DNA from: Dactylorhiza incarnata
Lineage: Eukaryota; Streptophyta; Magnoliopsida; Asparagales; Orchidaceae
Direction of reading: 5' to 3'
Length of the DNA: 64,000 nucleotides
Assembly: GCA_033032865.1 (NCBI GenBank)
Contig: JAWHQI010000005.1
Span: forward strand, 9,386,001-9,450,000
Both the position numbers and the translations under genes were made by a program. Positions 22,669 through 31,499 of this stretch are shown here, piece by piece. A model generated the notes under the pieces. That model saw nothing but the letters and a program-made list of their open reading frames with translations. It made no database searches and was not told where the DNA came from. The stretch's first letter is position 1. Each line of letters starts with the position of its first letter.

Positions 22669-22939
22669 TCCTGCAATGGAATAGTTTAGAACAGGTAAAA
22701 CATATTAATGAATGACCGTTGATACATGCGTAAGTGAAATCTTGCGGCTTCTAAGCTAGTAAGTTTTTGATAAAAATGTGATGAGTGAGAAGGTAACGTC
22801 GAGCTCCCTTTGCATTGTGCCTGCTCGATCTCTTCCGGCCGTTCAGCGTGGTAGGCAGTGGAGATCCGGGTGTTGATTATTCCGGCGACCGACCCTTGGT
22901 GGCATCCTTCTGTGCTTCTTTGCGGAAAGCCTCAAGGTG

Positions 22940-23239
22940 TCATGACTGGACAAGGCATTCAATTTCTTCTTTCAATCTAGCACAGTGCTCCGTACCGTGC
23001 CCTCGGCTTTTGTGGAAATTGCAAAACTGAGATTGGTCTCCCCTGTGCTGGGAGAGCGCTCTGGGCCAGTTGATGATTTTGCTGTTGTAGATTACAGACA
23101 GTATATGCTCGCGGGGGGCATTTAACGGGTGTAAGCTTGGGAGCTTTGATTCGCCGGCCCTCGGGAGAGGGCTACTTGGCTCTGAATGGGCGGTACGGCC
23201 TTCTCGAACTGTTGTTGCTATCCCTTTCTCTTTCGACAT
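22940..23239 (-). pseudogene. E3 gag zinc-knuckle fragment
   Basis: Encodes CNFHKSRGHGTEHC, the CX2HX4HX4C variant of the zinc knuckle found in Tat gag proteins (compare E4 and E5), followed by LKEEIECLV. It lies downstream of the protease-like piece, the reverse of normal order, so the interior is rearranged. Confidence 0.7.
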
Positions 23240-23316
23240 GTATCTTTAAGTTGTAGCGGGTCTGCTGATACCAGAAGATTAGCCTTTTATGCCAATGTAG
23301 GGGTTCCGCGTCCCTC

Positions 23317-23784
23317 CTACGCGCCGTGCTTCTCTGAGTTTAGATTTGGCGATGGGTCGTAGTTGATCCAAGGAATCCCGGTTGCGGCCGCGTCGAGACC
23401 ACGAATTGAATTCCTGAGGATTTTCCCTTTGTTGGCCAAGCGTCGAGACATGGAAACGTCGTGATTCAGGGCGTCGAGCAAGAGGCTCCCAAATATTGCG
23501 TCGTAGGGGGAGTCTGCTTCTACGATGGTGAACTGAACGTCATACTGGACCGGTTCTGAGTGCATCCCAACTTGAACGGGGAGGGTGATGACTCCTATGG
23601 TGGGTAACATCGTTCCGTTTGGGAGCTCTGCGTCGCTGGCTCTGAGCTTGAAGTTCTCACTTAGGAGTTTGAGGCACACCATGACTGCCATGAACAGGAT
23701 ATTGAACGAGATGCGATGGGTTATCAATGCCCTCCTTAGTTCACAGGCTGGGTTGTCTATGCTTGCGTCTAAGGCGAAGTCCAA
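23317..23784 (-). pseudogene. E3 protease-like fragment
   Basis: Contains FTIVEADSPYDAIFG, matching the conserved VVDAPSSYNAIFGRP of Tat proteases (E5). The catalytic DTG is not visible: the matching stretch reads ALITHRISFNILF. Ends with WINYDPSPNLNSEKHGA. Inactive as an aspartic protease in this form. Confidence 0.65.
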
Positions 23785-23988
23785 CCAGCTACGGGGACGC
23801 TCCTGGTGAAAGCTTATGAAAATCTTTTCTTGCTGTTTGCTTTGCTCCGCTTCCCCTGGGTGGGGGGACCCGCCCGTCTTGGGCTCTTCTCGCTCCTCTT
23901 ATTGGATCCTCTGCGTGCATGCTTCGTGCCATTCAAAGAACAGTTGGGACAGCTCGGTGAAGTTGTGAATCGCTCCCTTAGGCAGAGA

Positions 23989-24437
23989 TCAATACCAGTG
24001 GAGGGCGTCTCCGCGCAGTGTCTCGACGAAGATTTTGCAGCTGATTTGGTCGGGAAGTCCGAATGTCCGCATCATTATCAAGAAGTGATTAACGTGCCCG
24101 TACGGGTCCTCTGCTCTGTGAAACTCCTTGTAGTGCGGGAGCTTTAGCCATGGCGGGACTAGATATGCCAAGATTGACTTTATAGGGGGGATCGCCTTTG
24201 CTGGTATGTGACATCGTTCAAATCCTGTCCCGCCGAGAGAGGGGCCGACTTGCTGGATGATCCAAACCACTGGGCAGGATGGGTGCAGCGACAAGCGCTC
24301 TCCTCGCCGGGCTTTCTGGGATGGAGGAACTGCATGCGTTGGATAGTTCCGGGGGGTGTCCATTCCTGCTGGTTCCGGAACTTGGGCGAAGTGGGCGCTG
24401 CGTTCAGAAATCCTTTGCAAGGTATTTGGGGATCCAT
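23989..24437 (-). pseudogene. E3 gag N-terminal fragment
   Basis: After the primer site the first ATG is at 24437-24435. A frameshift separates it from the frame encoding the Retrotrans_gag-like part: PHYKEFHRAEDPYGHVNHF and ETLRGDALHWY (24420-23989) correspond to the FSGESDPMSHLQAFE and DGAAMEWFYKL motifs of E5 gag. Only the first part of the domain remains before the protease-like piece. Confidence 0.65.
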
Positions 24438-24457
24438 TCCCACAAACGACGCCAAAC
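24438..24457 (-). promoter_or_regulatory. E3 primer-binding site
   Basis: Minus strand GTTTGGCGTCGTTTGTGGGA directly follows the LTR end. TTTGGCGCCGTCTGTGGGA-like sites are usual in Tat-clade gypsy elements; I do not assign the tRNA. Confidence 0.6.
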
Positions 24458-25977
24458 TGTTGCGGGTCGCCTGGATGCTCTTGGTAGACCAGTCGACTTG
24501 AACCGTCTCAGCTCGAAAGCGAGTCAAGCGCGCTAACAGTCAATTTGAGATTCGCTGAGTACACTGGGACTTTTTAACGTGGAAAACCCGGAAAGGTTGA
24601 AAAACCACGCGGTCGGAGCTGTGCCGACCAAACTTCACTATCTTCTGGGGGGTTACAGTCAGGTACTTATAATTCGAGCGTGACAGGCCGCCGCTTGTTA
24701 CAATAATAGAGAGAGAGAGAATTCCGAAGGTGACAGACCACCTATCAGAAAACTAAGTATTTTTCTTTGTGAGAACGGTGGAGAACAAATGTGAGAATGC
24801 TTGGGAGAACAAAAGTGAGAATGCTGAGTCGCCTTTCGGGAGAAAGGAAATCTCCAAGTCCACAAAGGAAATCTTCAAGCGCCGAAAGAGAATTCCGAGG
24901 AAATCTTCAAAGGAGCTCTCTCGGGCGCAGAAGGCGAAGTCCCCTGAAATGAAGGCTCTGTGCTCCTTTTATAGCTTTGGCCGGGGGCAGCCCGGTAATT
25001 TTGTCGTCGTAACCTCCGTAACCACCTGACGGGTGAATCACGCTGGTCGATTTGGAGCACACGGATCACCATTTTTCGTAAATGACCATCTCGCCCCTCG
25101 GGCAGTTAGGACAGTTCGGGCAGTTTCGTTGAAGGTAAGAAAGGCGACAAGCGAGTCATGCAATTTGAGAAATTAGGAATGACAAAAAGTGAGCAAGCCC
25201 GGAATGCAGAAGTGTTCTGAGCGCGTTCAGAAGTGTTCTGAGCGCGCAACGAACACGGAAGCGTTCTGGGCATGCAACGAACGCGGAAGAGTTTTGGGCG
25301 TGCAACGAACAAGCAAGCGTTTTGGGCATGCAACGAACACGGAAGTGTTCTGGGCGTGCTATGAGCGCGGAAGCGTTCTGGGCATGCAACGAACACGGAA
25401 GTGTTCTGGGTGTGCTATGAGAGCGGAGCGTTCTGAGCGTGCAACGAACATGGACGTGTTCTGGGCATGCGATGAGCGCGGAAGCGTTCTGGGCATGCAA
25501 CGAACACGGAAGTGCTCTAGGCGTGCTATGAGCGCGGAGCGTTCTGAGCGAACGAAGGAATGAGGAGTCTCGCCCCGAAGAGGGGAAATGGGCCTCGGTC
25601 GTACTCGACGAAGCGCGACTTCGGTCGAGCCCTCCGCGAGCCCCCCTGCGAAAGGGGGAGGGGGCTTGGCCGCACCCCGATGCGGAGAGGGGTGCGGCTT
25701 GGCTGCACCCCAAGGGGGGTGCAGCTTGGCCGCACCCCATGTTGGGTGTTGCCCGCGCGCTACCGCGTGGTAGTGCTACCGCGCTCGGTAGTGTGCGTTG
25801 TAGTGCGCGTGGTTGCGGGCGCCATGGCTGCGCGCGGTCTTGCACGGGCGGTTGGTTGCGGAGATAGTGGGTTTGCCCACTCTCCCACTCTTCCCTCAAC
25901 ACCCTAGTGGGTTTTGGGAATAACTACTTCTTTAGCTTGCATATAGATAGATGAGAGACATGTATGAGTGCATATCA
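24458..25977 (-). repeat. E3 5' LTR
   Basis: 1,520 bp from TGTTGCGGG to GTGCATATCA on the plus strand. A minus-strand CTATAAAAGGAG lies at about 24968-24979 and is the likely TATA. It contains the 28-bp array (25200-25556), a shorter palindromic array (25662-25752) and a (GA)n run at 24709-24721. Confidence 0.85.
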
Positions 25978-26114
25978 ATCGTCATTCATGAACGTCCACC
26001 CAAGGAACTTTATTCACTTGAAAAAAAAAGTGGATGAAGTTCCTTATGTGCCAGTTCACGAGTGACGATTTTACCACCGCGCTCACGACCGCCACCATCG
26101 TGCCAAACAGAACC
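25978..26114. mobile_element. Tourist MITE, right part, cut by E3
   Basis: ATCGTCATTCATGAACGTCC to CCAAACAGAACC matches the right three quarters of the intact MITE at 26604-26785, followed by TAA. The left part should have stood on the other side of E3 and is gone with the deletion at 18252. Confidence 0.8.
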
Positions 26115-26603
26115 TAAATGTTTGAAAATTCACATCTTCATATTCACTCAATTCTTAGCTTCATATTCACTCGTTATATTGACCTGAAATTTTATGTGCA
26201 GGTCAGAAAAATCAATCTGTTAAAATTCCGAGATAATTGAATGATTTTTAGAAGATATTATTATTTCTTGAATGAATTTAATGATTAAATTAGGTTAACA
26301 AATATCCTTTAATCATGAAATATGGAGCCCAAATTTTGGGTATGGTTGGATGATAATATAACCGGCCTATGGCCAAAATTTAGCATCATTTGATTAAGGT
26401 TTGCTCTTGATTTTGAATTTATAAAGAAAATGTCTATTTTGTCACACCAAAGCATATGATCATTAATTATGTTCCTTTTATATAAATATTTTCAGTTGAA
26501 ATTGTTAGAGAGCCATATTTATGTCATCTCATCTAGGCTTAAATTTTAGGACCATTTGGATATCATATGAAAAGGGTTTCATTTTAAAACTCCATGTAAT
26601 TAA
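26115..26603. other. AT-rich spacer, no feature seen
   Basis: No gene, repeat or terminus recognised on either strand; it separates the two Tourist copies. Confidence 0.6.
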
Positions 26604-26785
26604 GGCTCCGTTTGGTACACTGATGACAATTATGAACGCAGTGGTAAAATTGTCATTCATGAACGCCCACCCAAAGAACTTCATCCACTTGAACATAAAA
26701 GTAGATGATGTTCCTTATGTGCCCGTTCACGAATGAAGGTTTTACCACCTCGTTCACGACCGCCACAGTCGTGTCAAACGAAGCC
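26604..26785. mobile_element. Tourist-type MITE (PIF/Harbinger), intact
   Basis: 182 bp with terminal inverted repeats GGCTCCGTTTGGTACAC / GTGTCAAACGAAGCC and TSD TAA (26601-26603, 26786-26788). The GGCTCCGTTTGG end and TWA target are typical of Tourist MITEs. Non-coding; needs a PIF-type transposase in trans. Confidence 0.88.
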
Positions 26786-26921
26786 TAAATGTGCGACATG
26801 AAACTATAACAAAGTTAATATGCACAATGTTGTCTAAACAAAAGAGAATTTCTTTGTAAAATTGAATTCAGTGGTTTTTAGCACGGATGTGAGTCTCTCT
26901 AAAATTTTGGCAGAGGTTTAT

Positions 26922-27207
26922 GTAACGCCCCGGCCCAATGGGCTTCACCTGGGTGTGCCACCAAGCACAGTACGTTACAGGGCTGCAACCCAAGACACAC
27001 CCCAACCCATTTGCGCGCCTGTTTCTCAGCAGCGCCTGTTTCACTCGGACGCTGCAGCTCAGTTGGTGATAAGACTCGGTTGAAGGAGTTCTTATCTAGG
27101 AGGTTGTGGGTTCGAGACCTGGCCTCAACAACCTGGCGCTGCTGAGAAACAGGCGCGCAGATGGGTTGGGGTGTGTCTTGGGCTGCAGCCCTGTAACGTA
27201 CTGTGTG
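26922..27207. mobile_element. TGTAACG-type foldback element with tRNA-derived core
   Basis: The left arm (TGTAACGCCCCGG at 26922 to CAGCAGCGCC near 27045) is repeated as its reverse complement at 27137-27207, and the tRNA-like core (27054-27119) lies in between. The right arm stops before the TGTAACG end. It parallels the 5S-derived element at 56862-63945, which also starts TGTAACG and shares GGGCTGCAGCCCAAG. This is reminiscent of Cassandra-type terminal-repeat elements whose LTRs carry Pol III gene sequence. Confidence 0.65.
27054..27119 (+). ncRNA. tRNA-derived segment (box A and exact box B)
   Basis: GCAGCTCAGTTGGTGA (27054-27069) fits tRNA box A, and GGTTCGAGACC (27109-27119) is an exact GGTTCGANNCC box B, 39 bp apart. 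No complete cloverleaf closes around them. Likely an internal Pol III promoter of a small element, not a tRNA gene. Confidence 0.65.
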
Positions 27208-27218
27208 CACTTTTTATT

Positions 27219-27359
27219 GTAACGCCCTGGCCCCACGGGCTTCACCTGGGTGTGCCACCAAGCACAGTACGTTACAGGGCTGCAGCCCAAGACACACCCC
27301 AACCCATCTGCGCGCCTGTTTCTCAGCAGCGCCAGGTTGCCGACCTGCCCTGTGGTGTT
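27219..27359. mobile_element. Second TGTAACG-type copy, core deleted
   Basis: TGTAACGCCCTGGCC to CAGCAGCGCC repeats the left arm of the previous element almost exactly (27219-27334), then jumps to CCCTGTGGTGTTACA. It starts TG and ends CA and lacks the tRNA core. The minisatellite begins directly after it. Confidence 0.6.
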
Positions 27360-27838
27360 ACATGCGCAATTTTCCCTGGGCGCGCGTTTTTCGCCCGGAC
27401 GTGCAATTTTCGTCCGGGCGCCCATTTTTCTCCCGTGCGCGCATTTTTTGCCCGGGCACGCAATTATCGACCGAGAGCGCGTATTTCTCCCGGGCACACG
27501 TTTTTCGCCCGTGTGCGCGTTTTTCGCCCGGGCGCGCAATTTTTTGCCCGGGCGCGAGTTTTTCACCCGGGCGCACATTTTTCTCACTGACGCGCGTTTT
27601 TCACCCGGAGGTGCAATTATCGCCCGGACGCGCGTTTTTCGCCCGGGGGCACGTTTTTTGCCCGAGCGCGCAATTATCGCCCAGACGCGCATTTTTCGCC
27701 TGGGAGCGCCTTTTCGCCCGGACGCGCAATTTTCGCACGGGCGCGCGTTTTTCGCCCGGACGCGCAATTTTCACCCGGGCGCCCATTTTTCGCCCGGGCG
27801 CACATTTTTTGCCCGGACGCGCAATTATCGAAACTTCT
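27360..27838. repeat. Minisatellite array B (inverted orientation)
   Basis: About 25 units of GCGCGTTTTTCGCCCGGAC type, the reverse complement of arrays A and C. It follows CCCTGTGGTGTTACA; array C follows the similar CCCTGGGGTGTTGCA. Open frames are repeat artefacts. Confidence 0.9.
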
Positions 27839-28153
27839 ATGTCATTTTGGAAATTTTCCATCACTTTCACCTGTGATAGAAGATAACACCATTCATTATT
27901 TTACACATCATATATTGTGTAAGAGCACCCCTTCCAAAAATAGATACGGCCAAGATGAATCTTATACCGCGTTGCGGTAGTGAAGAAAAACCAACCAACC
28001 CCTACTGCATGACACTTGCCCTGTAAAGTCAAATCACAACATCACATCCAATGTTCACAATTCATAACTATAAAATAACAACTGCAGAAGTAAGCGAATG
28101 TAAGCAAAAGAACTAAATGGAAATCACCAACAACATCGCAACACATAAATGTG
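27839..28153. other. Spacer before E4, no gene seen
   Basis: AT-rich, no recognised element or coding frame. The target-site flank CACAA (28154-28158) of E4 follows. Confidence 0.6.
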
Positions 28154-28299
28154 CACAATTTACAACCCCGATATTCGCCTAAAGGTGAACCAAGACGGAG
28201 GAATAATCAACAAGCAAAAGTAATGTGGGGAGGAATGTATATCAATAGGCAGAAAGTAAGAGAGAGAATAAAACTTACATGTGTCCTCTGCGTTGGACG

Positions 28300-29080
28300 A
28301 ACGACGCTCTGCGTTCGACGAACGACGTTCTGCGTTCGACGAAATTCGAGCAGCGATTGACGATCCCGCCCCAGCTCAGCGGTCAACGAACAGATTGTTA
28401 CCACGGTCGACGCTTTCCTGAGTTCGACGAACTCCGTTGTCCGTTCGATGAAATTGTTTCTCAGTCTGACGGCCGTCTCAGCGGCTACCTCTATCCCGTC
28501 CCAGCGGACCCGCTGGGACGAGCACTTGTCTCAGCGGAAGAACTCACAGGAGGAAACGCAAGACCAGGCATCAGTGGACATCGCCGGTAGGAATGCGAGC
28601 GGGGTCCTCACGGGCCGCTCGCCCAGAAGGGGTCTCAGATCCGACAGGCGAAAGAGGTGGCCAAGAAGGCGAAACAGAGCTTTTAAAGGTCACTCGCGGG
28701 AAGGGGCGTGAGTCGTGTCCCCGTGAGCCCGAGTCTCAAGGTCAACCGGCGAGAAGGCAAGCGAGCCGGGTACTCGCCGGCTGCTCGCAAGAAGGCGAGC
28801 AAGCAGAGTACTCGCCGGCTACTCGCAAGAAGGAGAGCGAGCCGAGTACTCGCCGACTGCTCGCGAGAAGGCAGGCGAGTCGAATTTCTTCAAAGCCTTC
28901 GGGGTCGACAAAATCCGCCCTGCGTTCGACGAACGCCGAGTATTTGGTGAGATCGTCGAACTCCGTTCAGCGTTCGACGAATTCCGTTCCCCGCTCGACG
29001 AACTCACCTCCCCGTTCGACGAAACCCGTTCGACGAACTCGTCTCTCCGTTCGACGAACCCCGTTCGACGAATTCATCTC
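28300..29080 (+). repeat. Dispersed GTTCGACGAA motif in E4 U3
   Basis: About ten exact CGACGAA words, most within GTTCGACGAA, lie in two clusters (28300-28450 and 28920-29075), all upstream of the TATA box. The 3' LTR has the same set (41185-41970). This looks like an enhancer-type array. Confidence 0.7.
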
Positions 29081-29269
29081 TCTCACGAGTAGTGTTCTCG
29101 TAAACCATTCGTCCGTAAACTGAAGGGGTGGAGTTACTCCTCTGCCCCTGGTGGTCTGCAGGCAGCCCCTCCAAACAGCGGAGTTTGGCTGTTAGCATGC
29201 CAAAATGGAGGTGCGTTTAGTAAAACCAAAAGGCAGAATTCCGCTATTGACAGACCAGGAACAAAAAGC

Positions 29270-29277
29270 TATAAATA
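29270..29277 (+). promoter_or_regulatory. TATA box of E4 5' LTR
   Basis: TATAAATA within AAGCTATAAATAGACC; the 3' LTR copy is at 42165-42172. Confidence 0.7.
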
Positions 29278-29577
29278 GACCTTAAAGGGCACCTTGGGAG
29301 AGGATTCCGATCGCAGATCTCTGAGCTTCTTCTTCTTCCTTGGTTACTTTGGTTCAGCTCTCTAGCTCTCCAAGGTGCCCAAGTCTCGGCTTTGGCTTGG
29401 GAGGGGAAGCGCTCAACGATCTTCCGGGTTTGTGGTGGGACCTCCTCGCTGCGACTAAGGTCTTAGTCCGTTTTCGAGTCTCCGGTCTGCTCCTTTCAAG
29501 GGACTAGTAAGGGCTAGCTGCCCCTCAACTTGTTGAGGGCCCGAGCTTCACAAGAGACCGAGAAATCGGTTTCAACA

Positions 29578-29599
29578 TTTTGGTGCGGTGAGCGTGGAG
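29578..29599 (+). promoter_or_regulatory. E4 primer-binding region
   Basis: TTTTGGTGCGGTGAGCGTGG directly follows the LTR. The position is right for the primer site; the priming tRNA is not identified. Confidence 0.55.
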
Positions 29600-29633
29600 T
29601 GTGGCTGGTTCAAGAAAATTTTGAAAAAGGGAT

Positions 29634-31499
29634 ATGGCGAGGGACGAGTTACAAGGCGAGGAGATCAGCGAGTCGCCCCCGGTGGTGACGCCAAGGATGT
29701 TCTCAGACTTCCGGAGAGAATTCCTCGAGACCCTCGGGTCCGCGGTCGCGTCGCTGCGAAGCGAGTTCACGACCCCGGCGGTTCAGTCGTCGCACCTTCC
29801 AACAGCGGTTGGCGAGGATGCTTCGGGAGGAAGGGCAGGAAAAGAAGTGGCTGGCGGGTCAGCGCAAAACCTGGAGGGAAGAGTGCTGTTCGCCAGCCCC
29901 TCGAGCTTGGTTCCTGCGAGCTCAGTCCCGACAAGCGCGGGACAGGCGAGCGCGGGACGGGCGAGCACGGCACCAGCGAGTGCGATTCTGGTGGGCGCGG
30001 CACCCGCGGAGGCCAGTCCGGCAACAGTGGCTCTCGCGAGCTTGGCCCCGTCGAGCTCCAACTTGGCGAGAGAGCTCGGGGGGCGAGCCGAGCAGGAAAG
30101 GGAAGCAGGGGGAGGGAGCCCCTTTTGCGAGTTGGTGCTCTCTGCACCTGTCCCGGAAGGGTTCAGAGAGTGGGACAGGGTCTATTACCATGGTCGAGAC
30201 GACGCGGTCCAGCATCTGCAGTCGTTCGAGGACTCGGTCTCTATCAGTCCGATGTCGGACGCCTTCAAGTGTCGGATCTTCGCCGTCACCCTGAAGGAGA
30301 AAGCTCGGGAGTGGTTCCACCAACTTCCCGTCGGATCGATCTATGCCTTCGAGGATTTGCGTAGAAGTTTCTTGTTATGGTTTTCAACTGCGAAGAAGAG
30401 GAAGAAGGACACCGAGTCCCTCTTCAAGGTGAAGCAAGAGCCTAAGGAGTCATTGGCTCATTATGCAGATCGGTTCCAGGAGGAAGTTCTGGTCACCCAG
30501 GAGATGCCCGGGTTTGCTCTTCAGCTCGCCTTCACGTTGGGGCTGAAGGAGAGTTTCTTCAAGATGGATCTGAAGAGGAAAGCCCTCGTCTCTTACGATG
30601 AGTTGATGGAGAGAGTGGCAGAGGAGGTCGAGAGTGAGGAGGCCAATCCGGAGCTCACCAAGAGTCTAGCAAAGCTCACTGAGCCGGAGGTCAGGCAGCA
30701 GGAGGTAAGGAGAATCGAAGAGCCCCGGGCCCCGGAGGGGGGATGGAGGCAACATGGTGGGGGAATGCAAGGTCAGGGGAGAGGCTACACCCCGGGAGGG
30801 GGTAACTTCTATGGAGGGCAAGGAAGGCCCCAACAGTTAGGATGGAGGCAGGGTCCGAGGCAGATGCCTCCCCCGCCTCAGCAGGCTATGGCAATCAGAC
30901 AAGGAAGAGGAGGAGGAGGAGGAAGAGGAAGGAGAGAAGGAGCGGAAGCAGGAGCTGGGAGGAGAAGAGGAAACAGGGCGGCAGAGGCCGAGAGGGGGGA
31001 GGCGGCATTGCCATACTGTGACTTCCATGATGAGGAAGGTCACGCAACAGCCACCTGCCCCAAGTTCTTGGAGACAAAAAGAGCCAGGGTTCCGGTGCCG
31101 CGGCAACCGCAGCAAGTGAGGATCGAGGAAGTCCTGCCTCGGGAGGACGAGGAGGAGAGGTGTGAAGACAGGGTCGATTTGTGGACCCGAGGAGGGATCG
31201 GGGTGATCCATGGGGGGGGGGGGGGGGGGGGGGGGGTAGAGGCAACCCGCAAGGCGAGCCTCCATACCATCTACCGTCGGAGCGTGGCTTCAACATCCAC
31301 GGCTCCACCCCCCGCCAAAAAAATCACTTTCTCCCAAAGGGATATGCCGAGCCATGATGACCCTTTTTGCGACGCATTGGTTATCCAAACGGCCATCGAG
31401 AACTTCACGGTATCCCGAATTCATCTTCAAGAAGGCGGTAGAAGGGGGAGTGGGACTTCACGTGACTTGGGGGGGAGTCCCGAAACTGCCGCTTCGTGA
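29634..31499 (+). pseudogene. E4 gag plus truncated protease
   Basis: 621 residues from ATG 29634. An Ala/Ser/Gly-rich N-terminus is followed by a Retrotrans_gag domain (about residues 180-340: FREWDRVYYHGRDDAVQHLQ, EKAREWFHQLP, ADRFQEEVL). A Gly/Arg-rich linker follows, then the Tat-type zinc knuckle CDFHDEEGHATATC (CX2HX4HX4C, about residue 460). A G25 run (31212-31236) encodes poly-Gly in frame. The protease start (VIQTAIENFTVSRI) then runs into unrelated residues and a stop: the segment that would hold the DTG active site has been deleted, and the distal protease part (VDAPSSYSAIFGRP) restarts in another frame at 31496. Gag itself may still be translatable. Confidence 0.85.
31212..31236 (+). 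repeat. G25 homopolymer inside gag
   Basis: 25 consecutive G on the plus strand between the zinc knuckle and the protease remnant. Slippage here would change the gag frame, and it can form G-quadruplexes. Confidence 0.9.

Larger units (their letters stand above)
18252..25977 (-). mobile_element. Tat-like gypsy element E3, truncated and rearranged
   Basis: The right (5') LTR is complete (24458-25977) with a Tat-type primer site beside it. The left (3') LTR keeps only its last 1,046 bp (18252-19297) and is followed by a polypurine tract. Sense-strand coding is limited to gag, a protease-like piece and a zinc knuckle; RT, RNase H and integrase are gone. An antisense (plus-strand) gene lies next to the 3' LTR, as in E4 and E5. 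The right flank is a broken Tourist MITE starting ATCGT; the left target copy has been deleted. Confidence 0.82.
28159..29577 (+). repeat. E4 5' LTR
   Basis: Ends GGTTTCAACA. The U3 carries many TTCGACGAA words and GCGAG/CTCGC words (28600-28900). TATAAATA lies at 29270-29277. Confidence 0.95.

Noticed and set aside
27054..27119. Functional tRNA gene
   Set aside because: Boxes A and B are good, but no acceptor stem or plausible anticodon arm closes, and it sits in the core of a foldback element.
29588..30364. Alternative plus- and minus-strand frames over E4 gag
   Set aside because: Overlap the recognised gag frame, with no domain of their own.
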